A model generated the notes under the pieces. It had not been told where the DNA came from and did not search any database. It was given only the letters and a program-made list of their open reading frames with translations. Both the position numbers and the translations under genes were made by a program. Shown piece by piece: positions 36,887 through 45,964 of a DNA stretch of 64,000 nt; position 1 is the stretch's first letter, and every line of letters begins with the position of its first letter. This DNA is from Streptococcus porcinus (lineage in GTDB: Bacteria > Bacillota > Bacilli > Lactobacillales > Streptococcaceae): the NCBI RefSeq assembly GCF_900475415.1, contig NZ_LS483388.1, forward strand, positions 978,001 to 1,042,000. The letters are read 5' to 3'.

Positions 36887-37432
36887 TTAACCCTCGAAAA
36901 AATCAAGGACTATAGTGTAGATATCTTTAATATCAGCAAGTGCCCCTATTCCCCTATCACCACAAGCTAATAAGGACGATTGTGGTAGGATTTGTTGATA
37001 CCCAATACTCTCAAGTCGTTTGATATTTTCTTGAGTGATGGGATTAGTATACATTTTAGTATTCATTGCAGGTGCAATCATTTTTGGGGTTGTTTGAGGA
37101 AGAGCAAGGGCAACGCTCGTGACCATGTTATCAGCAAAGCCATAGGCCAAGTGCGCAATAGTATTAGCAGAGGCTGGTGCGACTAGAAATAAATCTGTCT
37201 TTTTGGCCAATTCAATATGGTTGACAATAGCCACGTCATCTTCTCGCATAATGTCAAAATGAACAGAGTTTTTAGATAGTACTTGTAAGGTTAGTGGCGT
37301 TATGAATGCTTGCGCTGCCTTAGTCATAAGTACTGTCACGTTAAAACCTGCTTTGGTTAGCATACTTGTTAGATCAGCAGCTTTGTAAGCTGAGATACTA
37401 CCTGTAACGGCTAATGTAATATTTTTAGTCAT
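36887..37432 (-). CDS. coaC: phosphopantothenoylcysteine decarboxylase
   Basis: The flavoenzyme decarboxylates 4'-phosphopantothenoylcysteine in CoA synthesis. The 181-residue protein shows the flavin fold start VTGSISAYKAADL, the conserved PASANTIA, and the substrate-recognition clamp PAMNTKMY. In most bacteria CoaC and CoaB are fused; here they are separate, with coaC starting at the ATG at 37432, 8 bases inside the end of coaB. A TTG at 37438 is a possible alternative. Confidence 0.95.
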   Translation of the reverse strand: MTKNITLAVTGSISAYKAADLTSMLTKAGFNVTVLMTKAAQAFITPLTLQVLSKNSVHFDIMREDDVAIVNHIELAKKTDLFLVAPASANTIAHLAYGFADNMVTSVALALPQTTPKMIAPAMNTKMYTNPITQENIKRLESIGYQQILPQSSLLACGDRGIGALADIKDIYTIVLDFFEG

Positions 37433-38111
37433 TGTCAATAATCTTTCTACAAATTAGTTTAGCGATATCTGCTTTAGTTTCTAACTCAATGAGATCATCA
37501 TGGCCAACTAAATAAGCGTGGTGTCGATCTTCACTTATTTGGCTTAAGTCGTTTGCCAAAATATAAGTAGCTGCATTTTTAATTAAACTTTCTCTAGCTA
37601 CTGATAGCAACTTTTCTTTTTCCACATTGACTAGAAGCTTAAAGCCAATTAATTTTATTTCAGGGTTCCACTTTTTAACCAAAGAAATTAATTTGGGTGT
37701 TTTTTTAAGAAAGAGGACTTGGTAATCTGATTGCGAAGAAATTTTACTTTCTGTATTTGATTTAGTTAGCAGAGAGTCTAAGTCAGAAATTTGTTTGACA
37801 TGATCAAAATCCGTCATGTAGACAGGAGTGTAGTCTGAGACTGCCATGCTATGAATCAAAACATCATGAGTTTTAACTAAAGTTTCTAGGGTTTGTGCTA
37901 GGCTAGCAACATTTGTAATCTGATAAACGGATAAATGCTCATCTTGCTGGGGTTTCAGAGCATCAGGAGTAGTAACTAAAGTAACGTCAAAGCCCTTTTC
38001 TAAAAAAGTTTCGGCAATCATTTTACCCAACCTGCCTGTAGAATGGTTAGTAATACTTCGAACAGAATCAATTTTTTCAGTTGTTCCACCTGATGTAATT
38101 AAAATTTTCAT
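37425..38111 (-). CDS. coaB: phosphopantothenate-cysteine ligase
   Basis: CoaB joins cysteine to 4'-phosphopantothenate using CTP. The 228-residue protein has the N-terminal SGGTTEKIDSVRSITNHSTG nucleotide-binding segment, and VSDYTPV and AYLVGHDD further on. It is the stand-alone form typical of streptococci. It is the first gene of the coaB-coaC-panT unit and is divergent from the LipL-like gene. Confidence 0.93.
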   Translation of the reverse strand: MKILITSGGTTEKIDSVRSITNHSTGRLGKMIAETFLEKGFDVTLVTTPDALKPQQDEHLSVYQITNVASLAQTLETLVKTHDVLIHSMAVSDYTPVYMTDFDHVKQISDLDSLLTKSNTESKISSQSDYQVLFLKKTPKLISLVKKWNPEIKLIGFKLLVNVEKEKLLSVARESLIKNAATYILANDLSQISEDRHHAYLVGHDDLIELETKADIAKLICRKIIDND

Positions 38112-38239
38112 AAGTTTATTTTAACATATTTTAGAGAGCTAAGTAATGGTTTAGCTTCTTATCAGTTTTAATAGCATAATGCTCCTAATTAAGCTAAAAT
38201 AGATGAAGATAAAAAATAATCACTTGAACTGAGGAAAAG

Positions 38240-38995
38240 ATGACAAGGCTAAATATTTTTAATCAATTGCCATTAACTGTAGTGGATGATAGTAGGGAAT
38301 ATTCTACTATTGATTCAGCTTTAGCAAGATCACAGAGCATACTAGAGATGGTTAATACCGATTCCGATCAACTATTTTTACATTTTTGGCCTCTAGCAAA
38401 CACGGTTATACTAGGCATGATAGATCGTCAGCTCCCTTCTTTTGAAAGTGCTAAAAAATACTTAGAGAACCAAGGTTATCAAGTTGCTATTCGAAATATA
38501 GGTGGACTAGCAGTTGTTTCAGATAGTGGTGTTCTTAATTTTTCTCTTTGCCTACCAATTGGTGGAGAGGATGATTCGAATTTTCGCATTGCAGATGGAT
38601 ATTTAATAATGGTCGACTTGATAAAAGAAGTTCTTAAGTCAAGCGGAAAAGTTATTGATGTTAAGGAAATTAGCCAATCTTATTGTCCTGGTAAGTATGA
38701 TCTCAGTATTAATGGTAAAAAATTTGCTGGTATTGCTCAGCGTCGCAAGAAAAATGCTGTTCTGGTATCAATCTATCTGAGTGTCAGTGGTGATCAAAAG
38801 GAGAGATGTCGCTTATTGTCTCATTTCTACAAAGAAGGTAAATCTCAAGAATCAAAAATCGACTTTCCTAATATTAATAGCCAGTGCATGGCAAATCTTT
38901 CTGATTTATTAGAAACTTCTCTTACTGTTGATCAACTTATTGATATGATTAAAGAGACCTTGAATCAAGATGGTTTTCAAATTGAGCAATCATAA
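38240..38995 (+). CDS. lipoate/octanoate transferase family protein (LipL-like)
   Basis: The 251-residue protein has the biotin/lipoate transferase fold with RNIGGLAVVSDSGVLNFSL (about 87-105) and SYCPGKYDLS. The cysteine in SYCPG is C149, matching the catalytic cysteine of B. subtilis LipL (amidotransferase from GcvH to E2 subunits) rather than lysine-dependent LplA. It also has KKFAGIAQRR. Lipoyl transfer is inferred. It is alone in its transcription unit. Confidence 0.82.
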   Translation: MTRLNIFNQLPLTVVDDSREYSTIDSALARSQSILEMVNTDSDQLFLHFWPLANTVILGMIDRQLPSFESAKKYLENQGYQVAIRNIGGLAVVSDSGVLNFSLCLPIGGEDDSNFRIADGYLIMVDLIKEVLKSSGKVIDVKEISQSYCPGKYDLSINGKKFAGIAQRRKKNAVLVSIYLSVSGDQKERCRLLSHFYKEGKSQESKIDFPNINSQCMANLSDLLETSLTVDQLIDMIKETLNQDGFQIEQS

Positions 38996-39013
38996 ATTAA
39001 AAACCTTTCAATA

Positions 39014-39041
39014 TTGGAGTCATTATCACTTGTGTTATAAT
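39014..39041 (+). promoter_or_regulatory. promoter of fhs
   Basis: -35 TTGGAG (39014-39019), 16-nt spacer and -10 TATAAT (39036-39041) with a TG extension. Confidence 0.75.
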
Positions 39042-39078
39042 GAATGTATCTAAATGACATGTATAAAAAAGGAGCCCT

Positions 39079-40749
39079 ATGAAATCAGACATTGAAATTG
39101 CTCAAAGTATTACACTTAAACCAATTACAGAAGTTGTTGAAAAAGTTGGTATTGATTTTGATGATATTGAGCTTTACGGAAAGTACAAGGCTAAATTATC
39201 ATTTGATAAAATCAATGCCATCGGAGAAAATAAAGTTGGAAAATTAATTTTAGTAACAGCAATTAACCCCACACCTGCGGGTGAAGGGAAGTCTACAATG
39301 AGTATTGGACTTGCGGATGCTTTAAATAAAATTGGTAAGAAAACAATGCTTGCTTTAAGAGAACCATCATTAGGGCCTGTAATGGGAATTAAAGGGGGAG
39401 CTGCTGGAGGTGGCTACGCTCAAGTCTTGCCAATGGAAGATATTAATCTTCACTTTACAGGAGATATGCATGCGATTACAACAGCAAATAACGCCCTCTC
39501 AGCTTTGATTGATAATCATCTACAACAAGGCAATGAACTTGGTATTGATCAGCGTCGCATTATTTGGAAAAGAGTTGTCGATCTTAACGACCGCGCTTTA
39601 CGTCAGGTTATTGTCGGCCTCGGAGGCCCAGTTAATGGCCTTCCTAGAGAAGATGGCTTTGATATTACAGTTGCATCGGAAATCATGGCTATTTTATGTT
39701 TAGCGACTGATCTTAAGGATTTAAAAGAACGACTTGCCAATATTGTTGTGGCTTATAGTTATGACCGTAAACCGATTTATGTGCGTGACTTGAAGGTAGA
39801 AGGAGCGTTAACCCTTATCCTTAAGGATGCTATCAAGCCCAATTTGGTACAAACAATCTATGGGACACCTGCCTTAGTTCACGGTGGACCATTTGCTAAT
39901 ATTGCTCATGGTTGTAATTCTATTTTGGCTACTGCAACAGCACTACGCTTAGCTGATTATACAGTAACTGAAGCTGGTTTTGGAGCTGATTTAGGAGCAG
40001 AAAAATTCCTAGATATTAAAGTACCCAATTTATCAAAAGTTCCTGACGTTATTGTTATTGTTGCAACTTTACGTGCTTTAAAAATGCATGGAGGAGTTCT
40101 CAAAAATCAACTCAGTGAGGAAAATATCGAGGCTGTAAAAGTTGGTTTTTCAAACTTGAAGCGTCACGTTGAAAATATGCGTCAATATGGAATTCCAGTC
40201 GTAGTCGCTATTAATGAGTTTATAGCTGATACTGATGCTGAAATTGCTATTTTAAAAGACCTCTGTCGTGAGATTGATGTTCCAGTTGAACTAGCTAGCG
40301 TCTGGGCAAAGGGAGCTGAAGGAGGAGTAGCTCTGGCAAAAACAATTGTCAAAGTAATCGAAGAAGGACAAGTAGCTTATCAACCTTTATATACCGAGCA
40401 AGATACCGTCGAAGAGAAAATTACCAAGATTGTAAAAAATATTTACGGTGGACAGAGTGTGACCTTGTCGGCAAAAGCTCAAGCTCAACTTAGACAATTT
40501 GCTGAATTTGGGTGGGATAAACTGCCTATTTGTATGGCTAAGACTCAGTATAGCTTCTCTGATGATCAAACTTTGATCGGAGCCCCTGAAGGCTTTGAGA
40601 TCACTATCCGTGAATTTGTACCTAAAACTGGAGCGGGGTTCATTGTAGCTCTGACAGGCGATGTGATGACTATGCCCGGTTTACCGAAAGTTCCTGCAGC
40701 TCTTAATATGGATGTTTCGGAAGATGGTACCGTAATTGGACTATTTTAA
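39079..40749 (+). CDS. fhs: formate-tetrahydrofolate ligase
   Basis: Fhs makes 10-formyltetrahydrofolate from formate, ATP and tetrahydrofolate, feeding purine synthesis and initiator tRNA formylation. The 556-residue enzyme has the P-loop TPAGEGKST (about 68-76) and [20 protein letters not shown], the family signature. AAGGAG precedes the start. Monocistronic with its own promoter and terminator. Confidence 0.97.
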   Translation: MKSDIEIAQSITLKPITEVVEKVGIDFDDIELYGKYKAKLSFDKINAIGENKVGKLILVTAINPTPAGEGKSTMSIGLADALNKIGKKTMLALREPSLGPVMGIKGGAAGGGYAQVLPMEDINLHFTGDMHAITTANNALSALIDNHLQQGNELGIDQRRIIWKRVVDLNDRALRQVIVGLGGPVNGLPREDGFDITVASEIMAILCLATDLKDLKERLANIVVAYSYDRKPIYVRDLKVEGALTLILKDAIKPNLVQTIYGTPALVHGGPFANIAHGCNSILATATALRLADYTVTEAGFGADLGAEKFLDIKVPNLSKVPDVIVIVATLRALKMHGGVLKNQLSEENIEAVKVGFSNLKRHVENMRQYGIPVVVAINEFIADTDAEIAILKDLCREIDVPVELASVWAKGAEGGVALAKTIVKVIEEGQVAYQPLYTEQDTVEEKITKIVKNIYGGQSVTLSAKAQAQLRQFAEFGWDKLPICMAKTQYSFSDDQTLIGAPEGFEITIREFVPKTGAGFIVALTGDVMTMPGLPKVPAALNMDVSEDGTVIGLF

Positions 40750-40756
40750 AGCTGAT

Positions 40757-40789
40757 AAAGTGCGTTCCTTTACTATAGGAGCGTACTTT
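40757..40789 (+). terminator. terminator of fhs
   Basis: A 13-bp stem with two G-U pairs (40757-40769 and 40777-40789) and a 7-nt loop, with a T-rich right arm. Confidence 0.82.
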
Positions 40790-40929
40790 ATTTCTCTTCT
40801 AAATCAAATCTAAACCAAGAGACAAAGTAGGTAATTTTTGATAAACTATAAAAGTAGAGGTTAACCAAAAGTGAACTTCAAATTTAGGGTGCTTGATAGC
40901 ATTAAATATTTGCAAGGAAAATTGTAGTT

Positions 40930-40935
40930 TATAAT
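40930..40935 (+). promoter_or_regulatory. possible -10 element for cls
   Basis: TATAAT at this position is the best promoter candidate in the gap between fhs and cls; its -35 is poor (TTGCAA only 14 bases upstream). The remaining gap (40790-41000) shows no gene. Confidence 0.4.
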
Positions 40936-41014
40936 ATCGGGGTTACTATTTTGAAGAGAATTGTTCGAATTGATTCTAGTAGTCCTATTAGCATTTTTAG
41001 AGGAGGACTGAATA

Positions 41015-42586
41015 ATAAATAATAAAATCAAAGTTAAACATTTGCTTCATAAAAGTAAGCGGGGGTTTTTGCGAGGCCTATTTAGTCGTGTAACCTTGAT
41101 TATACTTTTGGTTCTCTTGCAAATTTTGTTTTTAGTACTATCTTATGCATGGATGGAACAATATCGTTTTTTACTAACAATTGTTGAAGTCATCTTTGCC
41201 ATTTGTATCGTTCTTTATCTTGTTAATAGTGAAATGGATGCTATTTCTAGGGTAACTTGGCTTATCTTAATTATGGTTGCGCCTTTATTTGGTTCCTTAC
41301 TCCTTATTTATACTAAGTTTGATTGGGGATACCGGGATTTAAAGAAAAGAATCAATCATCTAGTGGAGCTAAGTGAACCTTATTTAAAAGATGATGAGGC
41401 AGTTGTTGATATACTGAAAGATAATACCTCAACAACTTACCATTTAGTGCAATATTTACAGAGAAGTCGGGCAAGTTTTCCTGTTTACGATAATAGTCAG
41501 ACAACTTATTTTTCTGGTGGTGAACCTTTTTTTGAACAATTAAAAGAAGATTTACTTAAGGCTGAAAAATATATTTTTTTAGAGTTCTTTATTATTGCCG
41601 AAGGTTTAATGTGGGGAGAAATTCTCGGTATATTAGAGAGAAAAGTAAAAGAAGGTGTAGAGGTTCGTGTTTTATATGATGGTATGATAGAATTATCTAC
41701 CCTATCTTCAGACTATTCAAAATTACTTGAAGGTCTGGGTATAAAAGCAAAAGCATTTCTTCCAATATCGCCGTTTATTTCAACTTATTATAATTATCGT
41801 GATCATCGTAAAATTGTTGTTATTGATGGTGAGATTGCCTACACTGGCGGTATTAATTTAGCTGATGAATATATTAATGAAATAGAGCGTTTTGGCCACT
41901 GGAAAGATGCTGGTCTCAGAGTAGAAGGTGAAGCTGTAGATAGTTTTCTAATCCTATTTTTACAGATGTGGTCTATCACAGAGAAAGAACTTATTATTGA
42001 GCCCTATTTATCAAAACATGAACAAGAGCTTACTTCTGATGGCTTTTTGATTCCCTATGGGGATTCTCCTTTAGATACGGATAAGATTGGAGAAAATGTC
42101 TATATTGATATCCTTAACCATGCTAAAGAATACGTCTATATAATGACTCCGTACTTGATTTTAGATAGTGAGATGGAGCATGCTATCCGATTTGCTTCTG
42201 AACGTGGGGTAGATATTCGAATCATTATGCCTGGAAAACCTGATAAGGCAGTACCTTATGCTTTGGCTAAAACCTATTATAAAGCCTTAATGGACTCCGG
42301 CGTTAGGATATATGAGTATAGTCCTGGCTTTGTTCACTCTAAAATTTTTGTTAGCGATGGAATGAAAGCTGTTGTTGGTTCCATAAATTTAGATTATCGG
42401 AGTTTATATCATCATTTTGAATGTGCAACTTATCTATATCGTGTATCAGCTATTGCAGATATCGTTAAAGATTTCCAAGACACGCAAAATGAGTCACGCC
42501 TTGTGACCTATGATTATTTAAAGAAACGGTCATGGCATCAAAAACTAGTCGGGCTTTTGGTCAAAACAATAGCTCCCCTCTTGTAA
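41015..42586 (+). CDS. cls: cardiolipin synthase, with no standard start codon at its ribosome site
   Basis: Cls condenses phosphatidylglycerol into cardiolipin at the membrane. Two N-terminal membrane segments are followed by two phospholipase D domains with HRKIVVID and HSKIFVSD (HxK(x4)D motifs). A perfect AGGAGGA (41001-41007) is followed at 8 bases by an in-frame ATA (41015), after a stop at 41009; no ATG, GTG or TTG occurs until the TTG at 41042, 35 bases away. Either ATA starts translation, ATG was mutated, or the TTG is used (514 residues). The domain core is intact. Confidence 0.88.
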   Translation: MNNKIKVKHLLHKSKRGFLRGLFSRVTLIILLVLLQILFLVLSYAWMEQYRFLLTIVEVIFAICIVLYLVNSEMDAISRVTWLILIMVAPLFGSLLLIYTKFDWGYRDLKKRINHLVELSEPYLKDDEAVVDILKDNTSTTYHLVQYLQRSRASFPVYDNSQTTYFSGGEPFFEQLKEDLLKAEKYIFLEFFIIAEGLMWGEILGILERKVKEGVEVRVLYDGMIELSTLSSDYSKLLEGLGIKAKAFLPISPFISTYYNYRDHRKIVVIDGEIAYTGGINLADEYINEIERFGHWKDAGLRVEGEAVDSFLILFLQMWSITEKELIIEPYLSKHEQELTSDGFLIPYGDSPLDTDKIGENVYIDILNHAKEYVYIMTPYLILDSEMEHAIRFASERGVDIRIIMPGKPDKAVPYALAKTYYKALMDSGVRIYEYSPGFVHSKIFVSDGMKAVVGSINLDYRSLYHHFECATYLYRVSAIADIVKDFQDTQNESRLVTYDYLKKRSWHQKLVGLLVKTIAPLL

Positions 42587-42608
42587 TATGACCAGTTTTT
42601 GCTATAAT
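42581..42608 (+). promoter_or_regulatory. promoter of the asd RNA
   Basis: -35 TTGTAA (42581-42586, covering the cls stop), a 16-nt spacer and -10 TATAAT (42603-42608). Confidence 0.75.
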
Positions 42609-42614
42609 AGGTTT

Positions 42615-42760
42615 ATGCGATGAGTCGATTATGGTTTTTAACCATATTTGCGCAGGGGAGGTCATTAAGGCAGGAGCCGACTTTGGTAAATTGTGTGAAC
42701 CTTTTTATCACATTCTTTGAATGCCCCTGATTCCTGTCAATTTGACAGGAATCTTTTTTT
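42615..42760 (+). ncRNA. asd RNA motif (small RNA upstream of asd)
   Basis: The segment between a clear promoter and an intrinsic terminator (stem 42729-42738 with 42744-42753, then seven T) encodes an RNA of about 146 nt with no open reading frame. Internal structure includes ATGGTT/AACCAT (42631-42645) and a purine-rich GCGCAGGGGAGG stretch. Position directly upstream of asd matches the asd RNA motif described by comparative genomics in Lactobacillales. Whether it regulates asd or acts as a separate sRNA is open; the terminator favours an independent RNA. The 5' end is estimated. Confidence 0.82.
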
Positions 42761-42854
42761 ATTCTGACAGCAAGATAAGTCTGATGCTGTACTATATTTA
42801 TACAAATTTTAGAGAATTTAACTATATCAAGAAAATTAAAAAACGAGGTTACCT

Positions 42855-43937
42855 ATGGGATATACAATTGCAGTTGTTGGTGCTACTGGAGCAGTAGGTA
42901 CACAAATGATAAAAATGCTTGAAGAATCCAGTTTACCGATTGAAAAACTACGTTTACTGGCATCAGCTCGTTCTGCTGGCAGGACGTTAACCTTTAAAAA
43001 ACAAGAAATAATAATCGAGGAAACAACTGAAAGTTCCTTTGATGGTGTTGATTTGGCCTTGTTTTCTGCTGGTGGAGCAACATCAGCAAAGTATGCTCCG
43101 TATGCAGTACAAGCTGGAGCTGTAGTTGTAGATAACACTTCTTATTTTAGACAAAATCCGCAAGTTCCTTTAGTAGTTCCAGAAGTTAATGCTGATGCTC
43201 TTAATCAACATCAAGGGATTGTTGCCTGTCCAAATTGTTCAACGATCCAAATGATGGTTGCCTTAGAACCAATTCGTCAAAAATGGGGATTAGAAAGGAT
43301 TATCGTTTCAACTTATCAAGCTGTATCAGGAGCGGGACAATCTGCTATTAATGAGATGAAAATGCAATATAGTCAAGTTCTTAATGAAAATATAGATCCT
43401 AAAAATCTCACCGCCTCTATCTTACCCTCAGCTGGAGATAAAAAACATTATCCTATTGCTTTTAATGCCTTACCTCAAATTGACTTATTTACTGATAACG
43501 ATTATACCTATGAAGAGATGAAGATGACAAAGGAAACCAAGAAGATTATGTCAGATGACAAAATTAAGGTTTCTGCAACCTGTGTCCGCATCCCAGTCCT
43601 ATCTGCTCACTCAGAATCAGTTTATATTGAAACAAAAACAGTGGCTCCGATTGAAGAAATTAAAGCAGCTATTCAAGCTTTTCCTGGAGCCGTTCTTGAA
43701 GATGATACTAAAGAGCAAGCCTATCCTCAGGCGGTCAATGCTGTTGGTAGTAAAGAAACTTTTATCGGTCGTATCCGTAGGGATTTAGATATCGAAAATG
43801 GAATTCACATGTGGGTAGTTTCTGATAACCTTCTAAAAGGTGCTGCATGGAACTCCGTTCAGATTGCCGAAACTTTACACCAACGGGGATTGGTTAAACC
43901 AACTAAGAAATTAGTTTTTGAATTAGATAAAAATTGA
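42855..43937 (+). CDS. asd: aspartate-semialdehyde dehydrogenase
   Basis: Asd reduces aspartyl phosphate to aspartate semialdehyde for lysine, threonine, methionine and cell-wall precursors. The 360-residue protein has the NADP-binding [11 protein letters not shown], and catalytic C128 in CPNCST. The length fits the Gram-positive type. GAGG precedes the start. It lies 94 bases after the asd RNA terminator. Confidence 0.97.
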   Translation: MGYTIAVVGATGAVGTQMIKMLEESSLPIEKLRLLASARSAGRTLTFKKQEIIIEETTESSFDGVDLALFSAGGATSAKYAPYAVQAGAVVVDNTSYFRQNPQVPLVVPEVNADALNQHQGIVACPNCSTIQMMVALEPIRQKWGLERIIVSTYQAVSGAGQSAINEMKMQYSQVLNENIDPKNLTASILPSAGDKKHYPIAFNALPQIDLFTDNDYTYEEMKMTKETKKIMSDDKIKVSATCVRIPVLSAHSESVYIETKTVAPIEEIKAAIQAFPGAVLEDDTKEQAYPQAVNAVGSKETFIGRIRRDLDIENGIHMWVVSDNLLKGAAWNSVQIAETLHQRGLVKPTKKLVFELDKN

Positions 43938-43996
43938 AACAATGAATAGAAGGAATACCAATAAACAAATTTTTAATTAAAACTTATTAAATTAGG

Positions 43997-44043
43997 TTTT
44001 CTAATAGCTAAAACTTGACAAAATTAGAAAAGATTAGCATAAT
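43997..44043 (+). promoter_or_regulatory. consensus promoter with an inverted repeat around the -35
   Basis: -35 TTGACA (44015-44020), 17-nt spacer and -10 CATAAT (44038-44043). TTTTCTAAT (43997-44005) and ATTAGAAAA (44023-44031) are perfect 9-bp inverted repeats that bracket the -35, an operator-like layout. Confidence 0.68.
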
Positions 44044-44080
44044 GTAAGTAAATTGAAAAGAGATGAAAAGAGGGAAAAAG

Positions 44081-44419
44081 ATGCAAATTATCAAGCGTGA
44101 TGGTCAGGTTGCTGAATTTGATCCAGATAAGATTTATCAAGCAATCATTAAAGCTGCTCGAACAGTTTATGTCATCGATGAAACATGGCGTCAGAACCTA
44201 GCACAAGTTACTAAAAAAGTTGTTATTGACTTAGAAGAAGCAAAAGTTGAGAAACCAACCATTAATATGATTCAATCTTTGGTTGAAAATCGTTTGATGG
44301 ATGCAGGGTTTATCAATATCGCTGAACATTATATTTCTTATCGTCTACAAAGAGATTTGGAAAGAAACGGATATGGTGATAGTATTATAGTTCATCTCCG
44401 CTTTGAACAAACAAAATAA
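44081..44419 (+). CDS. stand-alone ATP-cone domain protein
   Basis: The 112-residue protein is little more than an ATP-cone: MQIIKRDGQVAEFDPDKIYQAI at its start (quoted in part: IIKRDGQVAEFDPDKI) matches the N-terminal cone of NrdR and class III ribonucleotide reductases. Neither the NrdR zinc ribbon nor a reductase domain is present. ATP-cones sense ATP/dATP; a regulatory role is inferred only. The ATG at 44081 follows GAGGG (44070-44074); an earlier ATG at 44063 is less well placed. Confidence 0.82.
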   Translation: MQIIKRDGQVAEFDPDKIYQAIIKAARTVYVIDETWRQNLAQVTKKVVIDLEEAKVEKPTINMIQSLVENRLMDAGFINIAEHYISYRLQRDLERNGYGDSIIVHLRFEQTK

Positions 44420-44468
44420 AAAGTTTCCTGTTTTGGCGAAGAGCTTAATTAAGTAAGCTTTACTACAA

Positions 44469-44508
44469 GAAAAACTTAGTTCTAGATTGTCTAGAACTAA
44501 GTTTTTTC
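44469..44508. terminator. bidirectional terminator between the ATP-cone gene and the MocR gene
   Basis: Arms 44469-44486 and 44490-44508 pair perfectly but for one extra T; 3-nt loop. A- and T-runs at the outer ends suit both directions. Confidence 0.92.
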
Positions 44509-44535
44509 TATTCTCGTGTCTCATGTTTCAGTTTT

Positions 44536-45804
44536 TCATTGTTTTATCTCTATTTCCAAGTCTGATAAAAGGGAAGTTAAGAGTTCTGGGGTTGCCATTA
44601 ATAAAGGGAGTTTAAGATAAGAAGAGCCTTGTAGGTGATGAAAATCGTAAGTTCCCTGCTTTAAAGTTTTAATCATAGGAATCTGTGAGGGAAGAGAAAG
44701 TATCACAAATTGTGGCGTTAATCGGTAATCAATTTGAGGATAGTTTTCTGAAAAGAAAGCAATCAGTGTCAACATTTTCTCTTGGAAATAATCATACAAC
44801 CTATCAAAGTTTCGTTCAAACATGCCATTAGTTAAATAAAGTGAGAGAGCCTTTTGCATGATAATATTGGTTTCTAAATCAATCATTGCCTTATGATTAA
44901 GAAATGGTAGACGAAGTTTTTCAGGTAAGACTAAAGCAGCAATTCGTAAGGAAGGGAAGACACTCATTGAAAAAGATTTAAGATAAATGACTTTTTGATT
45001 AGTGTCAAAATAATGAAGAGGCATTTCGTTTTTAGCAGTAAAATCTCCTAAATAATCATCTTCAATAATGTAGACATCATAGCGATTGGCTAAAGTGACA
45101 ATTGCTTGTTTTTCCTCTTTTGTATATGAGAGTCCTAAAGGATTTGAAAATCGTGAGATAGTATAGAAAAATTTAAACTTGCCACTCTTAAACAAAGATT
45201 CCAACTGATCCAGGTTAAGGCCCTGGAACGTACGGTCAATTGTTTCAAAAGGAACACCTAAACCTTTTACCATTTGTTCCATACGAGTGTAGGTTGGTTT
45301 TTCTAATAAGATTGCCTTTTTATATTCTGAAAAAGCTAACTGACTTAAGATATAGAGAGCTTGTTGAGTTCCAGAAGTGATGATAATCTCACTGGCTTTA
45401 CAATAGACAGTATGATCTGCTAAATGTTTTTCAAGAGCTACTGCTAATGCATCTAATCCTTCAACTTTAGAATAGTAATTAAAGAGATAGTCACCTTCTC
45501 TTGTCATAGTTTCATTTAAGCATAACTTAAAGTTTTTGTAGGCAAGGCTATTATAATCGGCCAAATTAAAATCAATGAGGATGTTCTCTTTGACTTTACC
45601 AATCACGTAATAACCACTTTTAGGGACAGAGTAGATATAGTGCCGATGTCTAAGTTCCATTAAGGCTCTTTGTACAGTATCTTTACTACAACTATATTCT
45701 GTGCTTAACCGACGTATAGAGGGGACTTTATCTCCTTTTTGAAGTTTCTCCTGATCAATAGCCCTTGCTAGGTCATCCACAATTTTTTGGTAAATACTTG
45801 TCAT
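44536..45804 (-). CDS. MocR-type regulator (GntR helix-turn-helix fused to an aminotransferase-like domain)
   Basis: The 422-residue protein has an N-terminal GntR winged helix (about 5-70: LSTEYSCSKDTVQRAL) and a fold-type I PLP domain with the IIEDDYLGDF motif and PLP lysine K276 in YLKSFSM. MocR proteins use PLP or an amino compound as effector. It is divergent from an ABC-F gene across 160 bases with an inverted repeat near its own start, so it may control itself and the ABC-F gene. The effector is unknown. Confidence 0.88.
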   Translation of the reverse strand: MTSIYQKIVDDLARAIDQEKLQKGDKVPSIRRLSTEYSCSKDTVQRALMELRHRHYIYSVPKSGYYVIGKVKENILIDFNLADYNSLAYKNFKLCLNETMTREGDYLFNYYSKVEGLDALAVALEKHLADHTVYCKASEIIITSGTQQALYILSQLAFSEYKKAILLEKPTYTRMEQMVKGLGVPFETIDRTFQGLNLDQLESLFKSGKFKFFYTISRFSNPLGLSYTKEEKQAIVTLANRYDVYIIEDDYLGDFTAKNEMPLHYFDTNQKVIYLKSFSMSVFPSLRIAALVLPEKLRLPFLNHKAMIDLETNIIMQKALSLYLTNGMFERNFDRLYDYFQEKMLTLIAFFSENYPQIDYRLTPQFVILSLPSQIPMIKTLKQGTYDFHHLQGSSYLKLPLLMATPELLTSLLSDLEIEIKQ

Positions 45805-45806
45805 AA

Positions 45807-45864
45807 TAAGTGATCCTATATCATTTAATATTTTCCTTTCTATTGTAACTCATATGATCACTTA
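45807..45864. promoter_or_regulatory. separated inverted repeat, candidate MocR operator
   Basis: TAAGTGATC (45807-45815) is repeated inverted at 45856-45864 with 40 bases between, in the divergent region. It is placed over the MocR gene's own promoter area. Confidence 0.45.
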
Positions 45865-45880
45865 CAACAATGGTCATACA

Positions 45881-45909
45881 TTGACAAATATCTTGATTTT
45901 TGCCATAAT
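45881..45909 (+). promoter_or_regulatory. strong promoter of the ABC-F gene
   Basis: -35 TTGACA (45881-45886), 17-nt spacer and -10 CATAAT (45904-45909) with TG extension. Confidence 0.8.
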
Positions 45910-45923
45910 GACAGTAAGTCAAT

Positions 45924-45943
45924 GCCGTAATAACGGCTTTTTT
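45924..45943 (+). terminator. intrinsic terminator in the ABC-F leader (candidate attenuator)
   Basis: GCCGT and ACGGC (45924-45937) with a 4-nt loop are followed by six T. It lies between the promoter and the start codon at 45965, so transcription must read through it for the gene to be expressed. On the minus strand it lacks a T-run and so cannot serve the MocR gene. Confidence 0.75.
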
Positions 45944-45964
45944 AGTGAAGTAAAGGATGAATAA

